NCBI GenBank assembly: GCA_022822245.1
Contig: JAJECB010000421.1
Location: 1 to 9,411, forward strand
DNA length: 9,411 bases
Reading direction: 5' to 3'
Origin: Gammaproteobacteria bacterium
GTDB lineage: Bacteria > Pseudomonadota > Gammaproteobacteria > HK1
Made by a program: the position numbers and the translations under genes. The notes beneath the pieces are model-generated. The model searched no databases and was not told the origin of the DNA. It saw nothing but the letters and a program-made list of their open reading frames with translations. Positions 1-6,732 of the stretch are shown piece by piece. Each line of letters begins with the position of its first letter. Position 1 is the stretch's first letter.

Positions 1-140
1 GTTTGCCATACCCCCGCAAACCGCCGAAAGGCCCGCCTCCGTGAACGCGCACTCCTCCCATTCCTCCGGCTACCGCCCCACCACAACCGTTTCCAACCCA
101 TCTCGTACTCATCCTTGTACCGAACAAAAATTTACCCTGC
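1..140. other. Non-coding or unassigned left flank
   Basis: I see no convincing gene here. The base composition is pyrimidine-rich on the plus strand and unlike both the helicase block and the GC-rich genes to the right. A minus-strand frame beginning with ATG at 112 stays open to the window edge (37 codons, glycine-rich), but its only Shine-Dalgarno-like bases abut the start codon and I do not recognise the peptide. The coding character of the plus strand begins at about 141, so a junction is likely near 130-145. Confidence 0.35.
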
Positions 141-260
141 CCGGGCGTGGACTGGCACGAGCTGATCGGATCGGTCGAGGTCGCCGAGGACGGCGGGGAC
201 GATATGAGTGATATTCCGGATGATGGGGCGGATGATGAACTCGCGTCCTTCAAGCTCTGA
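141..260 (+). pseudogene. 3' remnant of a beheaded gene upstream of the helicase
   Basis: A plus-strand frame ending at the TGA at 258-260 reads as the acidic C-terminus of a protein, with DWHELIGSVEVAED near its start and DDELASFKL at its end. Third codon positions are mostly G or C, as in real coding DNA here. The frame is formally open back to the stop at 42-44, but translation before about 141 (proline-rich, then LVLILVPNKN) does not look like the same protein, and no start codon with a ribosome binding site is seen. The end overlaps the helicase start region, as expected for translationally coupled genes. I read it as the tail of a gene that lost its 5' part at a junction. I do not recognise the family. 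Confidence 0.45.
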
Positions 261-2469
261 GGGCTCGACTGAGTTTGATCGACTCGCCGAGCCGGTCCGT
301 CGCTGGATCTGGCACAAGGGCTGGAACAGCCTGCATGACATCCAGGAACGCGCGATCCCGGCCCTGCTGAACGGCGGCAAGGACGTGATCATCTCGGCGG
401 CCACCGCTGGTGGAAAGACCGAGGCCGCTTTCCTGCCGTTGATCTCCCTGGTTTTGGAACGTCCCGGTGAGGGCGGATTCGATCTCGTCTACGTTGGCCC
501 TCTTCGGGCACTTATCAACGACCAGTTCGAGCGCCTGGAAGATCTTTGCGACAGGGCCGAGTTGCCGGTCTATCCATGGCATGGCGACATTTCCCAGGGA
601 GTGAAGACCCGGGCCCGCAAGAACCCGCGCGGTGTGCTGCTGATCACGCCGGAATCGCTTGAGGCGCTCTTCGTGCTGCGTGGGTTGGAGATTCCGACGC
701 TGTTCAAGAGCGCCCGCGCGATCGTCATCGACGAGCTGCACGCGTTGCTGGACACCGAGCGCGGTGTCCACTTGCGGTCGCTCCTGACGCGGCTGGAGCT
801 GGCGGTCGGCCGCCGGATTCGGCGGGTCGGGCTGTCCGCAACGCTGGGCGAAATGACGTTGGCAAGAGAGTACCTTCGGCCTGAAGCTCCGGAGGCGGTG
901 ACGCTGCTGGAGAGCAAGTCGGACAGCCAGGAACTGAAGGTCCAGATCCGCGGCTATCTTCGACGGCGGGATCGAAGCGAAAGCGGCGAAGAAGATGAGG
1001 AAAAAGCGGCTGCACAACGCGCGGTGGCCGGGCACCTGTTCTCCCGGTTGCGAGGCGGCCGGAACCTGATCTTTGCAGGGTCGCGCCAGAGTGTCGAATG
1101 GTATGCGGACGCTCTGCGCGAAATGTCGGAGAAGGCGCGTCTGCCGGTCGAGTTCTTTCCGCATCACGCCAGTCTGTCCCGCGAACACCGGATCGATCTC
1201 GAAAAGCGTTTGAAGACGCATCCGGCGACGACCGCCGTCTGCACCTCGACCTTGGAGCTTGGCATCGATATCGGCGATATCGCCTGCGTGGCGCAGATCG
1301 GTGCCCCATTCTCCGTCGCTTCGCTCCGGCAGCGACTCGGCCGCTCAGGGCGACGCACCGGCCAACCGGCTGTGTTACGCATGTACGCGATAGAGACGGA
1401 GCCCGGCACCGATTCCCATCCACTGGACCGCCTGCATCTGGGTCTCGTCCGCTCGATCGCGATGGTCGAGCTGCTGATCGAGGGGTGGTGCGAACCTCCC
1501 GCCCCGCAGGCGCTTCGCCTTTCGACACTCACCCACCAGGTCCTTTCCGTGATCGCCGAGCATGGCGGCGTGAGCGCGAAGCGCCTCCATGCAACGCTTT
1601 GTGAGCGGGGGCCGTTCCGGCGCGTCGCCCCTCGCTTGTTTGCGCGTCTTCTCAAGCAACTCGGCAGGCCCGATGTGGCGCTGATCGAGCAGGCGCCCGA
1701 CGGCGCCCTTCTTCTTGGCCGGCAAGGTGAGCGGCTGGTCGAGCACTACAGCTTCTACGCCGTATTCCGGACCCCCGAGGAATACCGGATTATCGCCGAC
1801 GGCAAACCGCTGGGGACGCTTCCAGTCGTCATGATCCTGGCACCTGGCATGACGATCATCTTCTCCGGGAGACGCTGGCGTATCACCGACATCCATGACA
1901 AGGACAAGGTGATCGAAGTGACGGCCGACCGGGTGGGACAGCCGCCACGTTTCGGCGGGGACGGCGGCCTGATCCACGACAGGGTCGTGGAGAAAATGAA
2001 GGACGTGTTTTCAGGCGCACACCTTCCCGCCTATCTTGATGAGCGTGCGGCTCGTCTTCTGGAAGACGCGCGATCCGAGTGTCGGAGACTGGGGGTCATC
2101 CGAAGGCCCATTTGTCAGCTCGGAAAGCGAAGCTGCTTGATCGCCACGTGGACCGGCACGGTCAAGACCTCGACCCTCGCTTTGGCGTTCCGAACCATGG
2201 GATATACAGTCGAGACATACGACGGATTCCTTAGCGTGAACCATGAAGAGGGCGCCCAGCCTGTCGAAGCCGTCCTTGAGGAATTAGCCCGTTCGGGACC
2301 AATTTCCGCCGAGCGTGTCTTGTCGGGAAAGGAGAACTTGATGACAGAGAAATTCCACCCCTATCTGAGCATCGGTCTGCTGCGTGAGGATGCGACCGGC
2401 AGCAGGATCGATCTTGGTGCGTTACCGCAACTCGCAAATGAATTGATGGAAGGCACAAAACTCCTATGA
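220..2469 (+). CDS. Lhr-like superfamily 2 DEAD/DEAH-box helicase
   Basis: This is a probable ATP-dependent nucleic-acid helicase or translocase. Numbering from the ATG at 220 (749 aa): Q-motif-like glutamine 42; Walker A ATAGGKT at 61-67; motif Ia PLRALINDQ around 94-102; DELH box at 171-174; SAT at 206-208; the second RecA lobe with TSTLELGIDIG around 342-352 and QRLGRSGR at 371-378. A winged-helix-like stretch (about 435-490) and a beta-rich segment (about 530-565) follow, as in Lhr-type helicases. All core motifs are present, so it looks functional. The start is uncertain: GTG 208 and ATGs at 220, 223, 232 and 235 are in frame, and none has a strong Shine-Dalgarno; 220 is the first ATG. 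It overlaps gene remnants at both ends. Helicases of this kind occur in defence islands and BREX systems contain an Lhr-like one (BrxHI), but the N-terminus does not match my memory of BrxHI, so I give no symbol. GC is lower than in the genes to its right. Confidence 0.88.
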   Translation: MMGRMMNSRPSSSEGSTEFDRLAEPVRRWIWHKGWNSLHDIQERAIPALLNGGKDVIISAATAGGKTEAAFLPLISLVLERPGEGGFDLVYVGPLRALINDQFERLEDLCDRAELPVYPWHGDISQGVKTRARKNPRGVLLITPESLEALFVLRGLEIPTLFKSARAIVIDELHALLDTERGVHLRSLLTRLELAVGRRIRRVGLSATLGEMTLAREYLRPEAPEAVTLLESKSDSQELKVQIRGYLRRRDRSESGEEDEEKAAAQRAVAGHLFSRLRGGRNLIFAGSRQSVEWYADALREMSEKARLPVEFFPHHASLSREHRIDLEKRLKTHPATTAVCTSTLELGIDIGDIACVAQIGAPFSVASLRQRLGRSGRRTGQPAVLRMYAIETEPGTDSHPLDRLHLGLVRSIAMVELLIEGWCEPPAPQALRLSTLTHQVLSVIAEHGGVSAKRLHATLCERGPFRRVAPRLFARLLKQLGRPDVALIEQAPDGALLLGRQGERLVEHYSFYAVFRTPEEYRIIADGKPLGTLPVVMILAPGMTIIFSGRRWRITDIHDKDKVIEVTADRVGQPPRFGGDGGLIHDRVVEKMKDVFSGAHLPAYLDERAARLLEDARSECRRLGVIRRPICQLGKRSCLIATWTGTVKTSTLALAFRTMGYTVETYDGFLSVNHEEGAQPVEAVLEELARSGPISAERVLSGKENLMTEKFHPYLSIGLLREDATGSRIDLGALPQLANELMEGTKLL

Positions 2470-2530
2470 TCGGCACGGCTGCATTTTTCGACCCGTACCG
2501 GAATGACGAGCGCCTGACTGCCGGTCCATC
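2466..2530 (+). pseudogene. Truncated 5' end of the gene following the helicase
   Basis: An ATG at 2466 overlaps the helicase stop (ATGA), the usual sign of translational coupling. The first roughly 20 codons read MIGTAAFFDPYRNDERLTAG with mixed, AT-tolerant codon use like the helicase. Beyond about 2525-2545 the same frame runs into the antisense of the carboxyltransferase 3' end and becomes serine/arginine/glycine-rich to a stop at 2769-2771, with no protein character. I infer that only the N-terminus of a third operon gene survives. The peptide is too short for me to assign a family. The end coordinate marks where I stop trusting the frame, not a mapped breakpoint. Confidence 0.45.
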
Positions 2531-2542
2531 CGAGACTGCGGG

Positions 2543-4105
2543 TCAGAGGGGCCAGGGCGGCGGTGCGGCGGGCGGCAGGAGGAGCTTCAGGCTCGGGCGC
2601 ACGAGCTCCAGCCACTCGGTGAGGGCGGGGCGGGTCTCGCGGGGGTCGAGCAGCTCCTGCACCGCGAACGACTCGGCGCGCGGGAACGGCGACTGCTTCG
2701 CGGCGTGGGCCGCCTCGAGCTCGCGCCGCCTCGTGTCGGGGTCATCCGCGGCCGCGATCTCGCGCCCGTAGGCGACGGCCACCCCGCCCTCCAGGGGGAG
2801 CGCCCCCTGCTCCACCGAGGGCCACGAGAGCACCGTCCCGTAGGGCCCGTAGTGGGCCGCCGCGGCGACTCCGTAGGACTTTCGGACCATCACCGACACC
2901 CAGGGTACCCGGGTGCGCATGACGGCCATGATGGCTTCCGTCCCGTGCCGGATCGTCCCCGCCCGCTCCGCGTCGCGCCCGATCATGAAGCCCGGCTCGT
3001 CCACGAAGCTCACCACCGGGAGGTGGAACTGGTCGCAGAGCTCCGCGAAGCGCCGCACCTTCTGCGCCCCCTCGGCGGTCATCGCCCCCGCGTAGTGGCG
3101 CCCGTCGTTCCCGAGCACCCCGACCGGGTGCCCCGCGAGCCGGGCGAGCCCGGTGATCTGGCCGGGCCCGAAGCGCCGCGCCATCTCGAACCAGGACCCG
3201 TCGTCGAGGACGAGGCGGATGAGCCGGCGCATGTCGAAGAGCTTGCGCCGGTCGCGGGGCACGATGTCGAGGAGCGCCTCCTCGGTGCGCCCGGGATCGT
3301 CCTTGCAGTCCGCGGCCGGCGGCAGCTCCCACACGTTCGAGGGGAGGTAGCCGAGGAAGCTCCGGACCTGGGCGAAGGCGTCCGTCTCGTCCTCGGCGAG
3401 GTTGTGGACGACGCCGTTCGGCAGGTGGACGTCCGGCCCGCCGAGCTCCTCCTTGGTCAGGCGCTCCCCGACCGCCCGCTCCACGAGGGCGGGGCCGCCG
3501 ACGAGGATCTGGGAGTTCCGGGTCATGACGGAGAAGTGGGCCGCGCAAAGGCGCGCGGCCGGCATCCCCGCGACCGCCCCGATCCCGACCACCGCCACCG
3601 GCGCCGTCTCCAGGGTCCGCGCCATGGAGATGAACCGGTTGCGGGTGAGCGCGGGCTCGCCCGCCGGCCCCCGCTTCCCGGCCCCGGTGACGGACCCGCC
3701 TCCGCCCTCGTGGAATCGGACGAGGGGAAGCTTGAGCTTGAGGGCGAGGTCCTCGACGTAGATGCTCTTGCGAAGCCCGGAGGCGTTGGGCGAGCCGCCC
3801 CGCAGGGTGAAGTCCTCCCCGCCGACCACGACCGGGCGGCCGTCGATGCGGCCCGCGCCGACCACGTAGTTCGGCGGGGTGAGGCCGACGAGCCGGCCCG
3901 CGTCGTCGTGCTCCGGCTCCCCCGCCCCTTCGCCATGCTCGCGGAAGGAGCCTGCGTCGAGCAGACCGTCGATCCGCTCGCGGATGGTCGAGAGCCCGCG
4001 CCGGCGCTGCCGCGCGATGCCTTCCGGGCCGCCCTGCGCCTTCGCGAGCTCTCGCCGGTGGTGGATCTCCTCGACTTCCGCCCGCCAGTCGGCCCGTTCG
4101 CTCAC
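2543..4105 (-). CDS. Acyl-CoA carboxylase carboxyltransferase (beta) subunit
   Basis: A 520-aa protein of the carboxyltransferase family (propionyl-/methylcrotonyl-/geranyl-CoA carboxylase beta type), which moves CO2 from carboxybiotin to an acyl-CoA. Visible hallmarks are an N-terminal helix with RERIDGLLDAGSF, then VGAGRIDGRPVVV, a glycine-rich oxyanion-hole loop (EGGGGSVTGAG, where many relatives have SGGARIQEG), and in the C-terminal half FVDEPGFMIG (367-376), RKSYGVAAA (408-416) and DPRETRP near the end. Length is typical. The GTG start at 4103-4105 overlaps the stop of the VOC gene (GTGA), so translation is probably coupled. No biotin carboxylase, biotin carrier or acyl-CoA dehydrogenase lies in the window, so the substrate cannot be assigned. 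Its stop lies at the right-hand junction of the helicase block, so the proline-rich last residues (PPAAPPPWPL) may not be native and partner genes may once have followed. Confidence 0.9.
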   Translation of the reverse strand: MSERADWRAEVEEIHHRRELAKAQGGPEGIARQRRRGLSTIRERIDGLLDAGSFREHGEGAGEPEHDDAGRLVGLTPPNYVVGAGRIDGRPVVVGGEDFTLRGGSPNASGLRKSIYVEDLALKLKLPLVRFHEGGGGSVTGAGKRGPAGEPALTRNRFISMARTLETAPVAVVGIGAVAGMPAARLCAAHFSVMTRNSQILVGGPALVERAVGERLTKEELGGPDVHLPNGVVHNLAEDETDAFAQVRSFLGYLPSNVWELPPAADCKDDPGRTEEALLDIVPRDRRKLFDMRRLIRLVLDDGSWFEMARRFGPGQITGLARLAGHPVGVLGNDGRHYAGAMTAEGAQKVRRFAELCDQFHLPVVSFVDEPGFMIGRDAERAGTIRHGTEAIMAVMRTRVPWVSVMVRKSYGVAAAAHYGPYGTVLSWPSVEQGALPLEGGVAVAYGREIAAADDPDTRRRELEAAHAAKQSPFPRAESFAVQELLDPRETRPALTEWLELVRPSLKLLLPPAAPPPWPL

Positions 4106-4590
4106 TGTTGCCGGCCCGCCCCGGGGTCGCTGCCGGATGGCGGGGCGGTCGGCTCGGGCATCCGCTGGATCGTGTCGTCGTGCGCGCCGGCCGAGTACGG
4201 CGGACCCTTGAACTCCACGACGTTGCCTTCCGGGTCGTCGACGTAGATGGACGGTCCGTCGCCCCGCGCCCCGTAGCGCGATTCGACGGGGCCCGCGGAG
4301 TATCCGCCGCGCGCGAGCGTCTCGCGGATCGCCTCCTCGTCGAACGGCTCCACCTGGATGCAGAAGTGGTCCATGTTGCGGGGGCCGCCCGGCGGGCCGC
4401 CGCCCGCGCGGCCGAGCTCGCTGTCGACGGGGACGAGGTCGATGAGGGACGACCCGGCGCGAAGCTGCACGAGTCCGATGTCGAGGGTGCGCTCGACGGG
4501 GCAGCCCAGGGTGTCGCGATAGAAGCCGAGCATCGCGTCGAGGTCGCGGACGCGGAGCACGACGTGATCGAGGCCGACGATGGGGATCAT
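4102..4590 (-). CDS. VOC-fold (glyoxalase/bleomycin-resistance type) protein
   Basis: A 162-aa vicinal-oxygen-chelate protein. It opens with GLDHVVLRVRDLDAML and FYRDTLG, the standard first beta-alpha-beta unit, and the second unit carries MDHFCIQV and YVDDPEGNVVEF. Likely metal ligands are His9, His75 and Glu126; the usual fourth position is near Asp51, so a complete glyoxalase I site is not certain. The last ~30 residues are a loose polar tail. The ATG at 4590 is chosen because the family starts just before the GLDHVV motif; the upstream hydrolase stops 5 bases before it and the next gene overlaps by 4 bases. VOC proteins include glyoxalase I, epimerases, dioxygenases and resistance proteins. 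Neighbours make a role in aldehyde or acyl-thioester metabolism plausible. It does not look like a standard methylmalonyl-CoA epimerase. Confidence 0.85.
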   Translation of the reverse strand: MIPIVGLDHVVLRVRDLDAMLGFYRDTLGCPVERTLDIGLVQLRAGSSLIDLVPVDSELGRAGGGPPGGPRNMDHFCIQVEPFDEEAIRETLARGGYSAGPVESRYGARGDGPSIYVDDPEGNVVEFKGPPYSAGAHDDTIQRMPEPTAPPSGSDPGAGRQQ

Positions 4591-4595
4591 GGCGT

Positions 4596-5381
4596 TCACC
4601 AACTGTTGCGGAGCTCGCGCAGGTGCAGGAACACCGTCTTGGGGTCCGGCTGCTCGGGGAGGTCCGGAAAGGCTTCCCGGAGCGCCACGATCACCGATGG
4701 GCTCGTCAGGCGGAAGAAGGTGTTCACCCGCTTCTCGAGCTCGAGGGTGGTCACCATCGCCGCGTTCGGGTCCTGGTCGCGGATCTCGTCGCGAAGCCGC
4801 TCCGCCTCCGCGTTGTCGGGCTCGCGGTCGAGGGTGAAGGCGAGGTTGTTCTCGATGTAGTCGTGGCCCGGGAAGATGAGGGTGTGGTCGGGGAGCCGCG
4901 AGAGCTGCTCCGCGAACGTCGAGAAGAGCTCCTCGGGGTGCCCGCCGTTGTGGCAGTTGCCCGCCCCCGCGTTGAACAGGGTGTCCCCGCAGAAGAGCGA
5001 GGGGGTGTCGGTCCGCGAGAGGAGGCACACGTGACTCATCGTGTGTCCGGGGGTGTCCAGGGACTCGAGCTCGACCGTGCGTCCGATCCGGATCACGTCC
5101 CCCGCGCCGAGTCCGCGGTCGATGCCGGGGACCGCCGCGCTGGCGTGGGCGAGGATCTTCGCTCCCGTCGCGGCGACCATCGCCTCGTTGCCCCCGATGT
5201 GGTCGAAGTGCTCGTGGGTGTTGAGGACCTGGGTCACCTGGAAGCCTCGTTCCCTCGCCTTCGCGAGGCACTTCTCGTGGTCGAGGGGGTCCACCGCGAG
5301 GGCCTCCCCGGTCTCCGGGCAGGCGATGAGATAGTTGAAGTTGCGATAGGCGTTTCCGGTCCAGATCTGTTCGACGATCAT
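4596..5381 (-). CDS. Metallo-beta-lactamase-fold hydrolase, glyoxalase II-like
   Basis: A 261-aa cytoplasmic dinuclear-metal hydrolase of the GloB type, which typically hydrolyses S-lactoylglutathione or related thioesters. Metal-binding motifs are THEHFDH (55-61), His113 in PGHTMSH, Asp133 in CGDTLF, and His173 in GHDYIENN. The C-terminal region resembles the glyoxalase II cap (EKRVNTFFR, where relatives have NPFLR). One deviation: relatives have CGR or CGK after CGDTLF, for glutathione binding, while here the loop is AGAGNCHNGG, with Asn142 at that position and an added Cys-His pair. The thiol or thioester substrate may therefore differ. The ATG at 5381 follows a purine-rich AGAGAGGAA about 6 bases upstream. 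It is the first gene of a three-gene unit with the VOC protein and the carboxyltransferase. The 123 bases upstream show no clear promoter. Confidence 0.87.
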   Translation of the reverse strand: MIVEQIWTGNAYRNFNYLIACPETGEALAVDPLDHEKCLAKARERGFQVTQVLNTHEHFDHIGGNEAMVAATGAKILAHASAAVPGIDRGLGAGDVIRIGRTVELESLDTPGHTMSHVCLLSRTDTPSLFCGDTLFNAGAGNCHNGGHPEELFSTFAEQLSRLPDHTLIFPGHDYIENNLAFTLDREPDNAEAERLRDEIRDQDPNAAMVTTLELEKRVNTFFRLTSPSVIVALREAFPDLPEQPDPKTVFLHLRELRNSW

Positions 5382-5504
5382 GTCTTGTTCCTCTCTTCTG
5401 CCTCGTTTGCGGGGATGCGGGGTTGCCGGATTGGGGTTGCTTGCGGGGCTCGCGGTTCGTGGTTGGTCGGGCGGGGTCCGGATGCTTCGCGCGCGCCGGG
5501 GGGG

Positions 5505-6200
5505 TCAGGGGCCTGCCGATGCCGGGTCGGCCGGCTCGCGGACGAAGCCGAGGCGGGCGGGAAGCTCGGCGGCGGGGATGAACCCGATCGGCGTTACCCC
5601 GCCCCCGTCCCAGGCGAGGGCGAGGCCCGGCGGGTGGCGGCCAGCCGCCGCATCCTCCAGCCTCGCCTCCACCGTGTCGTCGTCGAGCGGCTCGCCCTCC
5701 GGGGACCCGAGGCGCTCGGAGAGGGCTTCGAGGTCCCGGTCGTCGACGAGCCCCGGACCGAGGTCGGTCACCACCGTCAGGTTCTGCACCTCGTCGAGGG
5801 ACGCGGCGAGCGGCGCGCGCGCGGCCCGGCCGGTGTGGGCGGTGAGGGTACCCGCATCGTCCAGCCGGTACACGAACGGCGCGTACGCGAGCGAGACGAA
5901 GACCCGCTGCGGGCCGTTCTGGAAGAACCACCGTCCGTCCTCGTCGCGGGCGTAGTTGCGATCGATGAACCGGTTTGCCGCGTCGTTCGTGATGAGCTCC
6001 CCCTTGAGGCGCCACCGCCCCCGCCGGTCGAGGCCGAGCCAGCCGAACACGGCCGGCACGTCGGGCCACTTCGCCATTGCCCGCAGGACGGCATCGTCGA
6101 AAATGGCGGCCCGCCTCCCGCCGCTCCCGTGGAAGGCCCGGATTGTCGGCCGGGGGGCGGGCGGGCTGCAAGCGGGCGGGAAGCGGGAGCGGTGCGGCAT
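5505..6200 (-). CDS. Conserved proteobacterial DUF protein (DUF2946/DUF2944-like)
   Basis: A soluble protein of unknown function. The conserved part begins FDDAVLRAMAKWPDVPAVFG and continues with LDRRGRWRLKGE, FIDRNYARDEDGRWFFQNGPQRVFV and a C-terminal region with LTVVTDLGPG and GFIPAAELPARLGF. This matches my memory of a small Proteobacteria-restricted DUF family, but I am unsure of the number. There is no signal peptide or membrane segment in the conserved part. The start is doubtful. ATG 6200 gives 231 aa, but its first ~32 residues (PHRSRFPPACSPPAPRP...) look unlike protein and have no ribosome binding site. A strong GGGAGG at 6114-6119 lies 9 bases before an ATT codon at 6102-6104, directly in front of the conserved domain. 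The internal ATG at 6076 would remove conserved residues. It is divergent from dtd, with 39 bases between the annotated starts. Confidence 0.78.
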   Translation of the reverse strand: MPHRSRFPPACSPPAPRPTIRAFHGSGGRRAAIFDDAVLRAMAKWPDVPAVFGWLGLDRRGRWRLKGELITNDAANRFIDRNYARDEDGRWFFQNGPQRVFVSLAYAPFVYRLDDAGTLTAHTGRAARAPLAASLDEVQNLTVVTDLGPGLVDDRDLEALSERLGSPEGEPLDDDTVEARLEDAAAGRHPPGLALAWDGGGVTPIGFIPAAELPARLGFVREPADPASAGP

Positions 6201-6227
6201 GCGGGCTTCGAGGAAAGGAACGCGAGC

Positions 6228-6239
6228 GGGAGGACGGGA
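6228..6239 (+). promoter_or_regulatory. Ribosome binding site of dtd
   Basis: GGGAGG at 6228-6233 lies 6 bases upstream of the ATG at 6240. It fixes the start of dtd. No convincing -10/-35 pair is visible in the 39 bases separating this gene from the divergent DUF gene, so the dtd promoter probably lies inside that gene. Confidence 0.75.
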
Positions 6240-6704
6240 ATGATCGCGTTGTTGCAACGGGTCTCCACCGCCGAGGTGCGGGTGGGGGGCGAGCGGGTCG
6301 GCGGCATCGGCGAGGGGCTCCTCGCCTTCATCGGCGTGCGCCGGGACGATGGGGAGCGCGATGCGGAGCGGCTCGTCGAGCGCGTGCTCGGCTACCGGGT
6401 ATTCCCGGACGGACAAGGGCGCATGAACCTCAGCCTCGCGGACACCGGCGGGGGGCTGCTCGCGGTGCCGCAGTTCACCCTGCCCGCGGACACCCGGAAG
6501 GGGATGCGGCCCGGCTTCAGCACCGGCGCGCACCCCGATACCGCGCGCAAGCTCTTCGAGCACTTCGTGGCCGGTGCGGCGGCCCGCCATCCGGTGGTCG
6601 AGACCGGCCGGTTCGGGGAGCGGATGCAAGTCCGCCTCTGCAACGAGGGGCCGGTCACCTTCTGGCTGGAGACGCGGGCGCCGGAGGCCGGCACCCCCGA
6701 CTGA
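6240..6704 (+). CDS. dtd: D-aminoacyl-tRNA deacylase
   Basis: A 154-aa protein that hydrolyses D-amino acids (and glycine mischarged on tRNA-Ala) from tRNA, acting as a homodimer in the cytoplasm. The whole family pattern is present: MIALLQRVSTAEVRV at the N-terminus, YRVFPDGQGRMNLSL at 52-66, the active-site strand AVPQFTLPADTRKGMRP at 75-91, and the Gly-cisPro motif NEGPVT at 135-140. Length is typical. In many relatives the active-site strand begins SQFTL; here Ser is replaced by Pro77, and the later RPSF is RPGF. The gene stands alone on its strand. It ends 28 bases before the convergent coiled-coil gene, with no obvious terminator between them. Confidence 0.95.
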   Translation: MIALLQRVSTAEVRVGGERVGGIGEGLLAFIGVRRDDGERDAERLVERVLGYRVFPDGQGRMNLSLADTGGGLLAVPQFTLPADTRKGMRPGFSTGAHPDTARKLFEHFVAGAAARHPVVETGRFGERMQVRLCNEGPVTFWLETRAPEAGTPD

Positions 6705-6732
6705 TTCGGACCTCGCCCGCAGCCGGGAGACG

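Noticed and set aside
2..112. Glycine-rich partial minus-strand gene starting at 112 and leaving the window
   Set aside because: Only 37 codons are visible, the Shine-Dalgarno abuts the start codon, and two frames are open at once, so it cannot be separated from chance.
250..1977. Minus-strand and alternate-frame open stretches across the helicase gene
   Set aside because: They overlap a helicase with every core motif intact and have no recognisable domains.
220..2469. Calling the helicase brxHI of a BREX system
   Set aside because: It is Lhr-like, but no other BREX gene is visible and the N-terminal sequence does not clearly match BrxHI; the upstream tail is too short to identify as BrxD.
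2705..4246. Long plus-strand open frame (~513 codons) opposite the carboxyltransferase gene
   Set aside because: It is the antisense of a well-supported gene in GC-rich DNA; its product is low-complexity, rich in Pro, Arg, Glu and Val, with no motifs.
4102..4590. VOC protein as methylmalonyl-CoA epimerase because of the adjacent carboxyltransferase
   Set aside because: It lacks the epimerase-type pattern I would expect around the second metal ligand and the C-terminus; adjacency alone is not enough.
4102..6171. Long minus-strand frame fusing an Arg/Pro-rich region to the VOC protein
   Set aside because: The part upstream of 4590 overlaps the hydrolase in another frame and lacks protein character; the VOC domain starts at its own ATG.
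4623..6704. Long plus-strand frame (~693 codons) ending in Dtd
   Set aside because: Only the part from 6240 is protein-like; the rest is antisense to the hydrolase and DUF genes. The start at 6240 has its own strong ribosome binding site.
6705..6732. Terminator between convergent dtd and paralog A
   Set aside because: No inverted repeat of useful length or uridine run is visible in the 28 bases.
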